A stretch of 52,827 nt of DNA from an uncultured Prevotellaceae bacterium (GCA_900318885.1 ONMN01000018.1:1-52827); one strand, 5' to 3'. Shown: positions 43,302 through 51,837, numbered from the stretch's first letter. Notes: generated from the sequence alone by a model not told the origin. Made by a program: numbers and translations.

Positions 43302-45041
43302 ATGTTTAGATTCGAAGACCCCATATACCTATATTTATTAGCGCTGATTCCCCTGTTGGCGCTGATACGCTTTTTCATGGTTCACCAGCAAAAGAAACGC
43401 TTGCGCAAATTCGGCGATCCGGAATTGGTTCGCCAGTTGATGCCTAATGTGTCACGCTTCCGTCCGATGGTGAAGTTCTATCTGCTGCTGGGTGCTTTGG
43501 CATTGCTCATCGTGGTGTTAGCCCGTCCACAGCTGGGCACGAAGATCAGTCACGAGAAGCGTACAGGTATCGAAACCATCATTTGTATGGACATCAGTAA
43601 TTCGATGCTCGCTGAGGATGTGACTCCCAGCCGTCTGGATCGTGCAAAGATGATGGTGGAAAACCTTGTCGACCACTTTACGAACGACAAAATCGGTCTG
43701 ATTGTATTTGCCGGCGAAGCCTTTGTACAGTTGCCCATTACCAGCGACTACGTCAGTGCCAAGATGTTCCTTTCGAGCATCAATCCCTCGATGCTTTCCA
43801 CACAGGGAACGGACATCGCAGCTGCTATCACCATGGCCTCACATAGTTTCACGCAAGAGGAAAACATCGGTAAGGCAATTATCGTCATCACCGACGGTGA
43901 AGACCATGAAGGCGGTGCGTTGGAAGCCGCCAAGGAAGCTAAGGAACGGGGCATGAACACCTACGTGTTAGGCGTCGGCTCACCCAACGGCGCTCCGATT
44001 CCTGCGGGTAACGGCGACTACATGAAGGACAATAGCGGTCAGACGGTGATGTCGGCCTTAAATGAGGATATGTGCCGACAGTTGGCAGATGCCGGCAGCG
44101 GAGCCTATATCCACGTCGAGAACAACAGCAATGCCCAGGAACAGCTGGATAACGAACTCGACAAATTGGCGAAGAAAGAAACCTCCTCTACCATCTATAG
44201 CGACTACGACGAGCAGTTCCAGGCTGTGGCTATCATTGTGCTTCTGTTGTTGATTCTGGAGGTTTGCATCCTTGAAATCAAGAATCCGATGCTCAAGAAT
44301 GTATCGTTGTTTAAAAGAAGTAAGAGGTTAGAGGTGAGAGGTGAGAGAATAGTCTCTTCCCGTCTTATCCTGCTCTTGTTCATTTCTCTTACCTCTTACC
44401 TCTCACCGCTTACCACTAATGCTCAGAGCGACCGCCAGATGATTCGTCAGGGCAACAAACTTTATCGTAAGGGCAATGTGGCTGAAGCAGAGGTGTCGTA
44501 TCGTAAGGCGGTAGAACGCAACGAGCGTAATGCCCAGGCCAACTATAACCTTGGCAATGCGCTGATGGGGCAGCGTAAGGACTCGCTGGCTATTACCCAG
44601 CTGGAGAAAGCTGCCAAGTTGGAAACCAATCCGTTGCGCCGTGCACAGGCATATCATAACATGGGTGTTATCTGCCAGCAGCACAGAATGTTTGGAGAAG
44701 CTATTGAGGCTTACAAAGAAGCTTTGCGCAACAATCCCACTGACAATGAGACGCGTTACAATCTGGCACTCTGCAAGCGTCAGCAGCAAGAACAGCAGCA
44801 GGACCAGAACCAGCAAAACAAGGACAATAAGGACAACAAAGACAAGCAAGACCAGCAGAAGCAGGAACAACAGCAGAAGCAGGATGAGAAAAAACAGGAG
44901 CAGCAACAGAAACAGCAAATGAGCAAGGAAAATGCCGAGCAACTGCTGAATGCTGCCATGCAGGAAGAGAAACAAACCCAGGAACGCATGAAGAAGGCTC
45001 AGCAACAGCCTCAGAAGCGTCGCTTGGAAAAGAATTGGTAA
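43302..45041 (+). CDS. batB-batC: BatB-BatC fusion (VWA membrane protein plus TPR protein)
   Basis: A 579-residue frame joining two normally separate genes. Residues 1-338 are BatB: N-terminal TMs, VWA domain with MIDAS MDISNSM (Asp97, Ser99, Ser101) and a third TM at about 307-326. Residues 375-579 are BatC: TPR repeats (GNKLYRKGNVAEAEVSYRKA, YHNMGVICQQHRMFGEAIEA), then a Gln/Lys/Asp-rich tail from 494. The linker 339-374 (KRSKRLEVRGERIVSSR then LILLLFISLTSYLSPLTTNA) is encoded by the AGAGGTR inverted repeat element and reads like a basic head plus a signal helix. A GTG at 44334 (codon 345) could start a separate BatC. Confidence 0.88.
   Translation: MFRFEDPIYLYLLALIPLLALIRFFMVHQQKKRLRKFGDPELVRQLMPNVSRFRPMVKFYLLLGALALLIVVLARPQLGTKISHEKRTGIETIICMDISNSMLAEDVTPSRLDRAKMMVENLVDHFTNDKIGLIVFAGEAFVQLPITSDYVSAKMFLSSINPSMLSTQGTDIAAAITMASHSFTQEENIGKAIIVITDGEDHEGGALEAAKEAKERGMNTYVLGVGSPNGAPIPAGNGDYMKDNSGQTVMSALNEDMCRQLADAGSGAYIHVENNSNAQEQLDNELDKLAKKETSSTIYSDYDEQFQAVAIIVLLLLILEVCILEIKNPMLKNVSLFKRSKRLEVRGERIVSSRLILLLFISLTSYLSPLTTNAQSDRQMIRQGNKLYRKGNVAEAEVSYRKAVERNERNAQANYNLGNALMGQRKDSLAITQLEKAAKLETNPLRRAQAYHNMGVICQQHRMFGEAIEAYKEALRNNPTDNETRYNLALCKRQQQEQQQDQNQQNKDNKDNKDKQDQQKQEQQQKQDEKKQEQQQKQQMSKENAEQLLNAAMQEEKQTQERMKKAQQQPQKRRLEKNW
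44318..44417. repeat. AGAGGTR inverted repeat element at batB/batC junction
   Basis: Left arm 44318-44349 is a 7 bp tandem (AGAGGTT, AGAGGTG, AGAGGTG). A core of about 34 bp follows, then right arm 44384-44417 of TCTTACC/CTCACC units, an imperfect inverse of the left. The whole is in frame and codes for the linker of the BatB-BatC fusion. Confidence 0.75.
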
Positions 45042-45051
45042 AGAAAGAAAT

Positions 45052-47652
45052 ATGAGACGACTGATACTATTCTTAATAGGTTGTATATCGATTGCTGTGT
45101 CGTGGGCACAGACGCTGACAGGACGCGCTCCGGCTCAGGTGGCTGTGGGTGAGCAGTTCCGTTTGAGCTATACCGTTAACACCGACGACGCAAAAGGCTT
45201 CCGGGCTGGCGACATTCCTGACGCCTTCGACGTGTTGATGGGGCCCTCGACGTCTACTCAGTCGAGTTTCCAGATGGTCAATGGCCATACGTCAAGTTCG
45301 TCGAGTATTACCTATACCTATATCCTCTCGGCAAAAAAGAACGGTTCGTTTACCATTCCTGCTGCTCACGTGACAGCAGGCGGTAAGACGATAACTTCCA
45401 ACGAATTGCATATCAAAGTGAGCGGTCAGGCTCAGCAGGGCGGACAACAGGGCGGTCATCAGCAGAGCAGTACGGGAGAAATCCGTAACGCTGGCAGTTC
45501 CATTTCCGGCAGCGACCTCTTCATCAAGGTGACAGCATCCAAACAGCACGTTCGTGAACAGGAACCCATCCTGTTGACGTATAAGGTGTATACACTCGTC
45601 GGACTGACCCAGCTGAATGGTAAGATGGCCGATCTGAAGAGCTTCTATTCCCGCGAAGTACCACTGCCTCAGGAGAAGCAGTTCCATATCGAGAATCTCA
45701 ACGGAAAGCCCTATCGGACTGTCACTTGGCAGCAATACGTCGTGTTCCCCCAGACGACAGGAAAGCTGGAAATCCCCAGCATTACCTACGAAGGTATTGT
45801 CGTACAGCAGAACCGCAACGTCGATCCCTTTGAGGCCTTCTTCAATGGAGGTTCCGGCTACGTCGAGGTGAAGAAGCAAATCAAGGCTCCTGGCATCACC
45901 ATTCAGGTTGACCCGTTGCCTCAGCGTCCCGCAGGATTCTCCGGTGGTGTAGGCCATTACTCCATTTCCGCCCAGTTGGACAAGGACGAAGTGAAGGCCA
46001 ACGACCCCGTCAAACTACGTGTCGTGGTTACGGGTGTCGGTAACATGAAACTGCTGAAGCAGCCCGAGGTGAAGTTCCCCAAGGACTTCGACCATTACGA
46101 TGCCAAGGTGACCGATAAGACCCAGTTGACGACGAGTGGTCTTGAGGGTTCCATCACCTACGACTTCCTGGCTGTTCCACGTCATCAGGGCGATTACGAG
46201 ATTCCTGCCATCGAGTACATCTATTTCGATACACAGGCCAACGCCTACAAGACGGTGAAGACCGAACCGTTTAAGCTCCATGTCGAAAAGGGTAGCGGCT
46301 CGTCGTCTGCCACCTATACCGGACAGGAAGACGTCAAATTGCTGAACAGCGACATCCATTACATCAAGACCGGCGATACCCTTCAGCGCGGAGTCAACGA
46401 GTTCTTCTTTGCCTCTACGGAATATTGGGTGAGCCTGGCGTTGCTGTTGTTGGGCTTCATCTCGCTCTTCATCATCTTCCGTCAGCGAGCCATCGAGAAT
46501 GCCGATATCGTGAAGCAGCGTGCCGGCAAGGCCAACAAGGTTGCCACCAAGCGACTGAAGAAAGCCGCAAAACTCATGGCTGGTGGCAAACAGAACGAAT
46601 TCTACGACGAGGTGCTCCGCGCGCTTTGGGGTTACGTTGGCGACAAGCTCAATATGCCTGTCGAACAGCTCTCCCGTGAGAACATCAGCCAACAGTTGGA
46701 GTCGCGCAATGTTTCCAGCGAGACCATCAGTCAGTTCATTGGCGCCCTCGACGAATGTGAGTTTGCCCGCTATGCCCCCGGCGACGCTACAGGTAATATG
46801 AATAAGGTATATGATGCGGCAATGACCGCCATTACGCAGATTGCTGCGACGATGAAAAGAGGTAAGTGGAAAGAGGTAAGAGGTGAGAGAACACCTTCTG
46901 CCCGCTTGATTCTGCTTGCAGTCATATCTCTTACCTCTTACTTCTCACCTCTCACCTCTAATGCTGTCACAAAGGCCGAAGCCGACAGCGCTTACGTTCA
47001 GGAACGCTATCAGCAGGCTGCCAAGGATTACGAGGCATTGCTGAAACAAGGTGTCAGTGCCGACCTCTATTATAATCTCGGCAACTGTTACTATCGCATG
47101 GACCAGATGACACAGGCCGTGCTCAACTACGAGCGTGCGCTATTGCTCTCGCCAGGCGATAAGGACATCCGCTTCAACCTCCAGATGGCCCGTTCGAAGA
47201 CCATCGACAAGATCACCCCAGAATCGGAGATGTTCTTTGTCACGTGGTATCGTTCGCTGGTCAACGTGATGAGTGTCGACGGTTGGGCTCGCACGGCGCT
47301 GGTGGCCTTGATTGTTGCCATCGTGCTGGCATTGTTCTATCTGTTCTCCGACCGCATCTGGCTTCGCAAGATAGGATTCTTCGGAGGCATCATCGCATTG
47401 CTATTGTTCCTTGTAGGCAATCTCTTTGCCTGGCAACAGAAGAGCAATCTCACCCAGCGCACAGGGGCCATCATCATCAAGTCTGCGGTTAACGTCAAGA
47501 GTACGCCTTCGAAAAACGGTACCGACCTGTATATCCTGCACGAAGGCACGAAAGTCACGGTGACCGATTCCTCCATGCGTGAGTGGCGCAAGATTCGTGT
47601 GGCCGACGGTAAGGAAGGATGGCTGGAAGTCTCGGAAATAGAAGTGATATAA
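45052..47652 (+). CDS. batD-batE: BatD-BatE fusion (oxygen tolerance protein plus TPR/SH3 protein)
   Basis: An 866-residue frame. Residues 1-600 are BatD: signal peptide (RLILFLIGCISIAVSWAQ), periplasmic repeats typical of the BatD oxygen tolerance family, a TM at about 459-476 (WVSLALLLLGFISLFIIF) and a cytoplasmic region. Residues 638-866 are BatE: TPR (YYNLGNCYYRMDQMTQAVLN), two TMs (ALVALIVAIVLALFYLF; IIALLLFLVGNLFAW) and a C-terminal SH3-like domain (AVNVKSTPSKNGTDLYIL). Segment 602-637 (KRGKWKEVRGERTPSAR, LILLAVISLTSYFSPLTSNA) comes from the AGAGGTR element. An ATG at 46852 (codon 601) could instead start a free BatE with that segment as leader. Confidence 0.88.
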   Translation: MRRLILFLIGCISIAVSWAQTLTGRAPAQVAVGEQFRLSYTVNTDDAKGFRAGDIPDAFDVLMGPSTSTQSSFQMVNGHTSSSSSITYTYILSAKKNGSFTIPAAHVTAGGKTITSNELHIKVSGQAQQGGQQGGHQQSSTGEIRNAGSSISGSDLFIKVTASKQHVREQEPILLTYKVYTLVGLTQLNGKMADLKSFYSREVPLPQEKQFHIENLNGKPYRTVTWQQYVVFPQTTGKLEIPSITYEGIVVQQNRNVDPFEAFFNGGSGYVEVKKQIKAPGITIQVDPLPQRPAGFSGGVGHYSISAQLDKDEVKANDPVKLRVVVTGVGNMKLLKQPEVKFPKDFDHYDAKVTDKTQLTTSGLEGSITYDFLAVPRHQGDYEIPAIEYIYFDTQANAYKTVKTEPFKLHVEKGSGSSSATYTGQEDVKLLNSDIHYIKTGDTLQRGVNEFFFASTEYWVSLALLLLGFISLFIIFRQRAIENADIVKQRAGKANKVATKRLKKAAKLMAGGKQNEFYDEVLRALWGYVGDKLNMPVEQLSRENISQQLESRNVSSETISQFIGALDECEFARYAPGDATGNMNKVYDAAMTAITQIAATMKRGKWKEVRGERTPSARLILLAVISLTSYFSPLTSNAVTKAEADSAYVQERYQQAAKDYEALLKQGVSADLYYNLGNCYYRMDQMTQAVLNYERALLLSPGDKDIRFNLQMARSKTIDKITPESEMFFVTWYRSLVNVMSVDGWARTALVALIVAIVLALFYLFSDRIWLRKIGFFGGIIALLLFLVGNLFAWQQKSNLTQRTGAIIIKSAVNVKSTPSKNGTDLYILHEGTKVTVTDSSMREWRKIRVADGKEGWLEVSEIEVI
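46857..46959. repeat. AGAGGTR inverted repeat element at batD/batE junction
   Basis: Left arm 46857-46890 (AAGAGGTAAG, AAGAGGTAAGAGGTGAGAG), core about 35 bp, right arm 46926-46959 (TCTTACC, TCTCACC units). The core and right arm align codon for codon with the batB/batC element (shared protein RLILL..ISLTSY). Confidence 0.75.
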
Positions 47653-47653
47653 T

Positions 47654-48304
47654 ATGGAAGAACTGATTCATTTTGACAAGGAACTGCTGCTTTGGTTCAA
47701 TGGCAGCGACTCGCTGGTGATGGACTCGGTCATCATGACGCTTACCACCGCCACGACATGGATACCGATGTATCTGGCATTGTTTTATGTCGTACTGAAA
47801 AGCAACAGCACCGTTCGCGAAATCCTGCTCGTACTGGCGGGTGCGGCGGCATGTGTACTGCTCGCAGGCACCATCGACGACACCATCGTCAAACCCCTTG
47901 TGGCACGTTGGCGCCCGGGTCGCGACCCCGAGATAGGCATGTTGGTTGATACCGTCGACGGCTATCGTGGCGGAAACTACGGATTCTTCTCTGCCCATGC
48001 GGCAAACACGTTCTCCATAGCGATATTCATGTCGTTGCTCATGCGACAGCGACTGTTGACTATTTTCCTCGTCTGCTGGTCGCTCCTCAACTGCTATACG
48101 CGCCTCTATCTGGGCGTCCACTATCCCGGCGATATCACCGTCGGACTCATTTGGGGCGGTCTCGTGGGCTTTGGCGTCTATAAAGGCTACTGCCATTTCG
48201 CGCACCCTGCCGTCTATACCCGTCCGTTGTGCGACATTCCCATCGCCGTGTTCTGCCTGACGCTGCTCTTTGCCGTTGTCAAGGCGTTGTTCCAATTATT
48301 GTAA
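47654..48304 (+). CDS. PAP2 family phosphatase
   Basis: A 216-residue membrane phosphatase of the PAP2 superfamily. The three motifs are present: KPLVARWRPG (K-x6-RP), FFSAHAANTF (SxH) and RLYLGVHYPGDI (R-x5-H-x3-D). Several membrane helices flank them. Likely substrates are undecaprenyl pyrophosphate or other lipid phosphates; family does not tell. It begins 1 bp after the batD-batE stop, so it is part of the operon, and queA follows 3 bp later. Confidence 0.92.
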   Translation: MEELIHFDKELLLWFNGSDSLVMDSVIMTLTTATTWIPMYLALFYVVLKSNSTVREILLVLAGAAACVLLAGTIDDTIVKPLVARWRPGRDPEIGMLVDTVDGYRGGNYGFFSAHAANTFSIAIFMSLLMRQRLLTIFLVCWSLLNCYTRLYLGVHYPGDITVGLIWGGLVGFGVYKGYCHFAHPAVYTRPLCDIPIAVFCLTLLFAVVKALFQLL

Positions 48305-48307
48305 ACG

Positions 48308-49552
48308 ATGAATACAAAAGAAATACATATCAGCGATTACACCTACGACCTGCCCGACGAGCGCATCGCGAAGTTCCCGATGGCCGAGCGCGACCACTCG
48401 AAGCTGTTGCTTTACCGCCGGGGTGAGGTAGGGGAGGACGTGTTCTACAACCTGCCCCAATATCTGCCCGAAGGAGCGCTGATGGTGATGAATAATACGC
48501 GCGTCATCCAGGCGCGACTGCATTTCCGTAAAGAAACGGGAGCTTTGATTGAGATCTTCCTGTTAGAGCCCGCCTTGCCGCGCGACTACGAACAGATGTT
48601 CCAGCAGACCAGCCGTTGTCAGTGGCTCTGTCTGGTAGGCAACCAGAAGAAATGGAAAGAAGGGCCGCTGACGCGGACGTTGAACGTTGAACATGGAACG
48701 TTGAACGTTACGGCTACGCGCAAAGGCGAGGTCGGCACCAGTCAGCTCATTGAATTCGAATGGAAGAACATTTCTCTCACCTCTAACCCCTCACCTCTTA
48801 CCTCTATCAGTTTCGCTGAAGTCATCGACGTGATGGGCGAACTGCCCATTCCGCCTTATCTGAACCGCGAGACACAGGAAAGCGACAAGACGACCTATCA
48901 GACCGTCTATTCGAAGATTAAAGGCAGCGTGGCTGCTCCGACGGCCGGTCTCCACTTCACCGATCGTGTCCTGAGCGACATCGACGCCCGTGGCATCGAA
49001 CGCGAGGAAGTCACGCTGCACGTCGGCGCTGGCACCTTCCGACCGGTCAAAAGCGAAACCATCGGCGACCACCCTATGCACACGGAGTACATTGCCGTCC
49101 ATCGCCACACCATCGAGCGCCTGTTGGCACACAATGGCGAGGCAATAGCCGTCGGAACCACCAGTGTCCGCACACTCGAGAGCCTCTATTATATGGGTTT
49201 GAAACTTGAAAGCAACCCCGATCTCTCTGCCGACGACCTTCATGTCCACCAATGGGAACCTTACGAACAGACGGCCAGCATTTCGCCTCTGAAGGCTTTG
49301 CAGAACCTGTTGGCGTGGTACGACCGAAACGACGAGACGGTTCTCCACAGCTCCACGCAGATTATCATTGCGCCGGGCTACGACTATAAGATTGTCAAGA
49401 TGCTCATCACCAATTTCCATCAGCCGCAGTCCACGCTGTTGCTGCTGGTCAGTGCCTTCGTTCATGGCGACTGGCACAAGATTTACGACTACGCCCTGGC
49501 TCACGATTTCCGATTCCTGAGCTACGGCGACTCATCACTACTCATCCCATAG
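48308..49552 (+). CDS. queA: S-adenosylmethionine:tRNA ribosyltransferase-isomerase
   Basis: QueA makes epoxyqueuosine in tRNA by transferring the ribosyl part of SAM. It shows YDLPDERIAKFP at the N-terminus, MNNTRVIQARL, PIPPYLNRE, YQTVYSKIKGSVAAPTAGLHFT and TVLHSSTQIIIAPGYDYK. At 414 residues it is about 60 longer than the usual 340-350. Part of the excess is two in-frame repeat tracts: residues 123-136 (RTLNVEHGTLNVTA) from the ACGTTCA family and 155-167 (ISLTSNPSPLTSI) from the AGAGGTR family. Both lie in a variable loop before the conserved SFAEVIDVMGELPIPP. Confidence 0.95.
   Translation: MNTKEIHISDYTYDLPDERIAKFPMAERDHSKLLLYRRGEVGEDVFYNLPQYLPEGALMVMNNTRVIQARLHFRKETGALIEIFLLEPALPRDYEQMFQQTSRCQWLCLVGNQKKWKEGPLTRTLNVEHGTLNVTATRKGEVGTSQLIEFEWKNISLTSNPSPLTSISFAEVIDVMGELPIPPYLNRETQESDKTTYQTVYSKIKGSVAAPTAGLHFTDRVLSDIDARGIEREEVTLHVGAGTFRPVKSETIGDHPMHTEYIAVHRHTIERLLAHNGEAIAVGTTSVRTLESLYYMGLKLESNPDLSADDLHVHQWEPYEQTASISPLKALQNLLAWYDRNDETVLHSSTQIIIAPGYDYKIVKMLITNFHQPQSTLLLLVSAFVHGDWHKIYDYALAHDFRFLSYGDSSLLIP
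48678..48710. repeat. 7 bp repeat tract (ACGTTCA family, reversed) inside queA
   Basis: TGAACGT words repeat at 7 bp steps, broken once by ACATGGA. This is the reverse complement of the tract in the AlkD-like gene at 21624-21654. Confidence 0.7.
48771..48807. repeat. CTCACCTCT repeat (AGAGGTR family right arm) inside queA
   Basis: CTCACCTCT, AACCCCTCACCTCTTACCTC matches the right arm of the bat junction elements. No left arm is seen nearby in queA. Confidence 0.65.
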
Positions 49553-49582
49553 ATGGTTCATGGTTAAGGGTTAATGATTCAA
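49553..49582. repeat. ATGGTTCATGGTTAAGGGTT tract after queA
   Basis: Degenerate 7-9 bp words (GGTTCAT, GGTTAAG, GGTTAAT) directly after the queA stop. It resembles 33648-33680. Confidence 0.55.
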
Positions 49583-49597
49583 CTTTCTCAAGTTGTA

Positions 49598-49721
49598 GGA
49601 GTTAAGGAGTTAAAGGAGTTATGGAGTTAAGACATTGCAACGCCACACTCTGCTTGCAGAGAATACCCATTACACACTAGACTGATGTCATAACTCCTTA
49701 ACTCCATAACTCCATAACTCC
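49598..49721. repeat. GGAGTTAA inverted repeat element between queA and nadE
   Basis: Left arm 49598-49635 has four GGAGTTAW units of 8-9 bp ending in GACAT. The core of about 49 bp contains a small hairpin (CTCTGC, TT, GCAGAG). Right arm 49685-49721 is the imperfect inverse, beginning ATGTC. It has the same plan as the AGAGGTR elements with a different unit. No open reading frame crosses it. Confidence 0.75.
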
Positions 49722-49748
49722 AAAAGAGTTGAGCGAATGCGAAACTTA

Positions 49749-49772
49749 AATTAATAATTAATGGTTAATGTA
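49749..49772. repeat. TTAATAATTAATGGTTAATG tract before nadE
   Basis: A 7 bp degenerate tandem (TTAATAA, TTAATGG, TTAATGT) ending 8 bp before the nadE ATG. Confidence 0.5.
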
Positions 49773-49779
49773 AAATAAT

Positions 49780-51705
49780 ATGAAGTACGGATTCATCAAA
49801 GTGGCTGCTGCCGTTCCCGCTGTTCGCGTGGCCGACGTGGAATACAACGTCAAGGAGATTGAAAAAATCATATCGCTTGCCGACGGCGAGCACGTGGAGA
49901 TTGTGTGTTTCCCCGAACTGTGCATTACGGGCTACACGTGTCAGGACTTGTTCAAAGAACAGCTGTTGCTGACGAATTCGGAAGACGGCCTGCTGATGTT
50001 GCTCGATTTCACCCGCAAGCTCGACATCATCTGCATCGTCGGACTACCCGTACAGGCGGGCGGACTCTTGCTCAACTGTGCCGCAGTCATTCAGCGCGGT
50101 GCCATTCTGGGCGTCATCCCAAAGACCTACCTGCCTAACTACAACGAATTCTACGAGAAGCGCTGGTTTGCCTCCGCTCAGGACCTGAATCCAACGGATA
50201 TCCATCTGGCCGGCACGCCAGTCCACCTGTCCTCCGAACCGCAGTTGTTCCAGACGGCCGACGGTGTCAGGTTCGGTGTCGAGATCTGCGAGGACGTCTG
50301 GGCACCCATTCCTCCCAGCAACAACCTGACGATGGCCGGTGCCGAGATTGTCTTCAACTGCTCTGCCAGCGACGAGCTTATCGGCAAGCACCGCTACCTG
50401 CGTTCGCTGGTGGCCCAGCAGAGCGCCCGTACCATGAGCGGCTACGTCTATAGCTCGTGCGGTTTCGGCGAGTCCACGCAGGATGTCGTCTATGGCGGCA
50501 ATGCCATGATTTTCGAGAATGGCCGTGTCCTCGTCGAGGGCGACCGCTTCTCCTTCCAGCCCCAGCTGAAGATGGCTCAGATTGATGTCGAGCGTCTGCG
50601 CACCGAGCGTCAGACCAATTCCACGTTCATCAATGCCCAGCGCCAGGCTCATGCACAGACTGTCGCCTGCAAGCCGCCCCTCGACGAACATCCGTTCCTG
50701 CTCCAGCGTCCCGTCGATGCCCATCCCTTCATCCCTGCCGACGACGAGATGGCCGAGACCTGCGAGGAGATCCTGAACATCCAGACTGCCGGACTGGCCA
50801 AGCGACTCATCCATACCAATTGCCAGCATGTCGTCATCGGCATCAGCGGCGGCCTCGACTCTACGCTGGCCCTGCTGGTTTGCGTACGCACCTTCGACAA
50901 GCTCGGCTACGACCGCAAGGGCATCATCGGTGTCACCATGCCGGGCTTCGGCACGACAGACCGCACCCACGACAATGCCTCGTCGCTCATGCAGACGCTG
51001 GGCATCTCGCAGATGGAGATCTCCATTGCCAAGGCCGTCAACCAGCATTTCTCCGACATCGGTCACGATGCCGCCATCCACGATGCCACCTACGAGAATT
51101 CCCAGGCGCGCGAACGCACACAGATCCTGATGGACCTCGCCAACAAGCTCAATGGCCTTGTCGTCGGCACCGGCGACCTCTCCGAACTCGCCCTCGGCTG
51201 GGCTACCTATAATGGCGACCACATGTCGATGTATGGCGTCAATGCCAGTATCCCCAAGACGCTCATCCAGTATCTCATCCGTTACTATGCCTCCATGCCG
51301 GCATTCACCGCCCAGCGCGAGACGCTGCTCGACGTCATCGACACACCCATCTCGCCCGAGCTGACCCCTGCCGACGCCAATGGCAATATCAAGCAGAAGA
51401 CCGAAGACCTCGTCGGACCCTACGAGCTCCACGATTTCTTCCTCTACTATTTCATGCGTTTCGGTTTCCGTCCCGCCAAGATCTTCCTGCTCGCACAGCA
51501 GGCCTTCGGCGACAAATACGACCGCGAGACCATCCAGAAATGGCTTAAGACCTTCTGCCGCCGCTTCTTCTCGCAGCAGTTCAAGCGCTCCTGTCTGCCC
51601 GACGGTCCCAAGGTCGGCAGCATCAGCCTCTCGCCCCGCGGCGACTGGCGCATGCCCAGCGACGCCTGCTCTGCCTTATGGCTGAAAGAGTGCGACGAGC
51701 TCTAA
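49780..51705 (+). CDS. nadE: Glutamine-dependent NAD+ synthetase
   Basis: A 641-residue two-domain enzyme. The N-terminal glutaminase is of nitrilase fold with triad Glu46 (CFPELCITG), Lys115 (IPKTYLPNYNEFYE) and Cys170 (VEICEDVW). The C-terminal NAD synthetase has the ATP-pyrophosphatase loop SGGLDS at 356-361 (IGISGGLDSTLALL), then GTGDLSELALGW. It turns deamido-NAD into NAD using glutamine ammonia. The length is normal. It has a repeat tract and terminator downstream and is separated from queA by the GGAGTTAA element. Confidence 0.97.
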   Translation: MKYGFIKVAAAVPAVRVADVEYNVKEIEKIISLADGEHVEIVCFPELCITGYTCQDLFKEQLLLTNSEDGLLMLLDFTRKLDIICIVGLPVQAGGLLLNCAAVIQRGAILGVIPKTYLPNYNEFYEKRWFASAQDLNPTDIHLAGTPVHLSSEPQLFQTADGVRFGVEICEDVWAPIPPSNNLTMAGAEIVFNCSASDELIGKHRYLRSLVAQQSARTMSGYVYSSCGFGESTQDVVYGGNAMIFENGRVLVEGDRFSFQPQLKMAQIDVERLRTERQTNSTFINAQRQAHAQTVACKPPLDEHPFLLQRPVDAHPFIPADDEMAETCEEILNIQTAGLAKRLIHTNCQHVVIGISGGLDSTLALLVCVRTFDKLGYDRKGIIGVTMPGFGTTDRTHDNASSLMQTLGISQMEISIAKAVNQHFSDIGHDAAIHDATYENSQARERTQILMDLANKLNGLVVGTGDLSELALGWATYNGDHMSMYGVNASIPKTLIQYLIRYYASMPAFTAQRETLLDVIDTPISPELTPADANGNIKQKTEDLVGPYELHDFFLYYFMRFGFRPAKIFLLAQQAFGDKYDRETIQKWLKTFCRRFFSQQFKRSCLPDGPKVGSISLSPRGDWRMPSDACSALWLKECDEL

Positions 51706-51734
51706 GATCATACCTATTTAGCACGCACGCCCTG

Positions 51735-51762
51735 AAATTGACGATTGACAAAATTGACAAAT
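51735..51762. repeat. ATTGAC short-period tract after nadE
   Basis: ATTGAC at 51737, 51744 and 51753, spaced 7 and 9 bp. Another member of the gene-end tract class. Confidence 0.5.
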
Positions 51763-51803
51763 CTCTCAGAACGCCTTTATTTAGGGCTATTCCCAGAGAC
51801 GAC

Positions 51804-51837
51804 AAATCCCACGTTATGCTTTATAACGTGGGATTTT
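51804..51837. terminator. Terminator hairpin, nadE and rightmost minus genes
   Basis: AAATCCCACGTTAT (51804-51817) pairs perfectly over 14 bp with ATAACGTGGGATTT (51823-51836), with a 5 nt loop and T-rich ends on both sides. It probably works in both directions, between nadE and the convergent gene at 51931. Confidence 0.85.

Noticed and set aside
43302-47652. Frameshift or assembly error as cause of the two Bat fusions
   Set aside because: Both junctions stay in frame and contain a matching repeat element with shared protein sequence, which two independent sequencing errors would not produce. A collapsed repeat in assembly cannot be fully excluded without reads.
50044-51432. 462-codon open frame antisense to nadE
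   Set aside because: nadE on the plus strand has complete catalytic motifs over the same bases. The antisense protein has no recognisable motif and arises from GC-rich codon use.
40325-51762. CRISPR array
   Set aside because: The repeats have 7-21 bp periods with no 25-40 bp conserved repeat separated by unique spacers, and no cas genes are seen.
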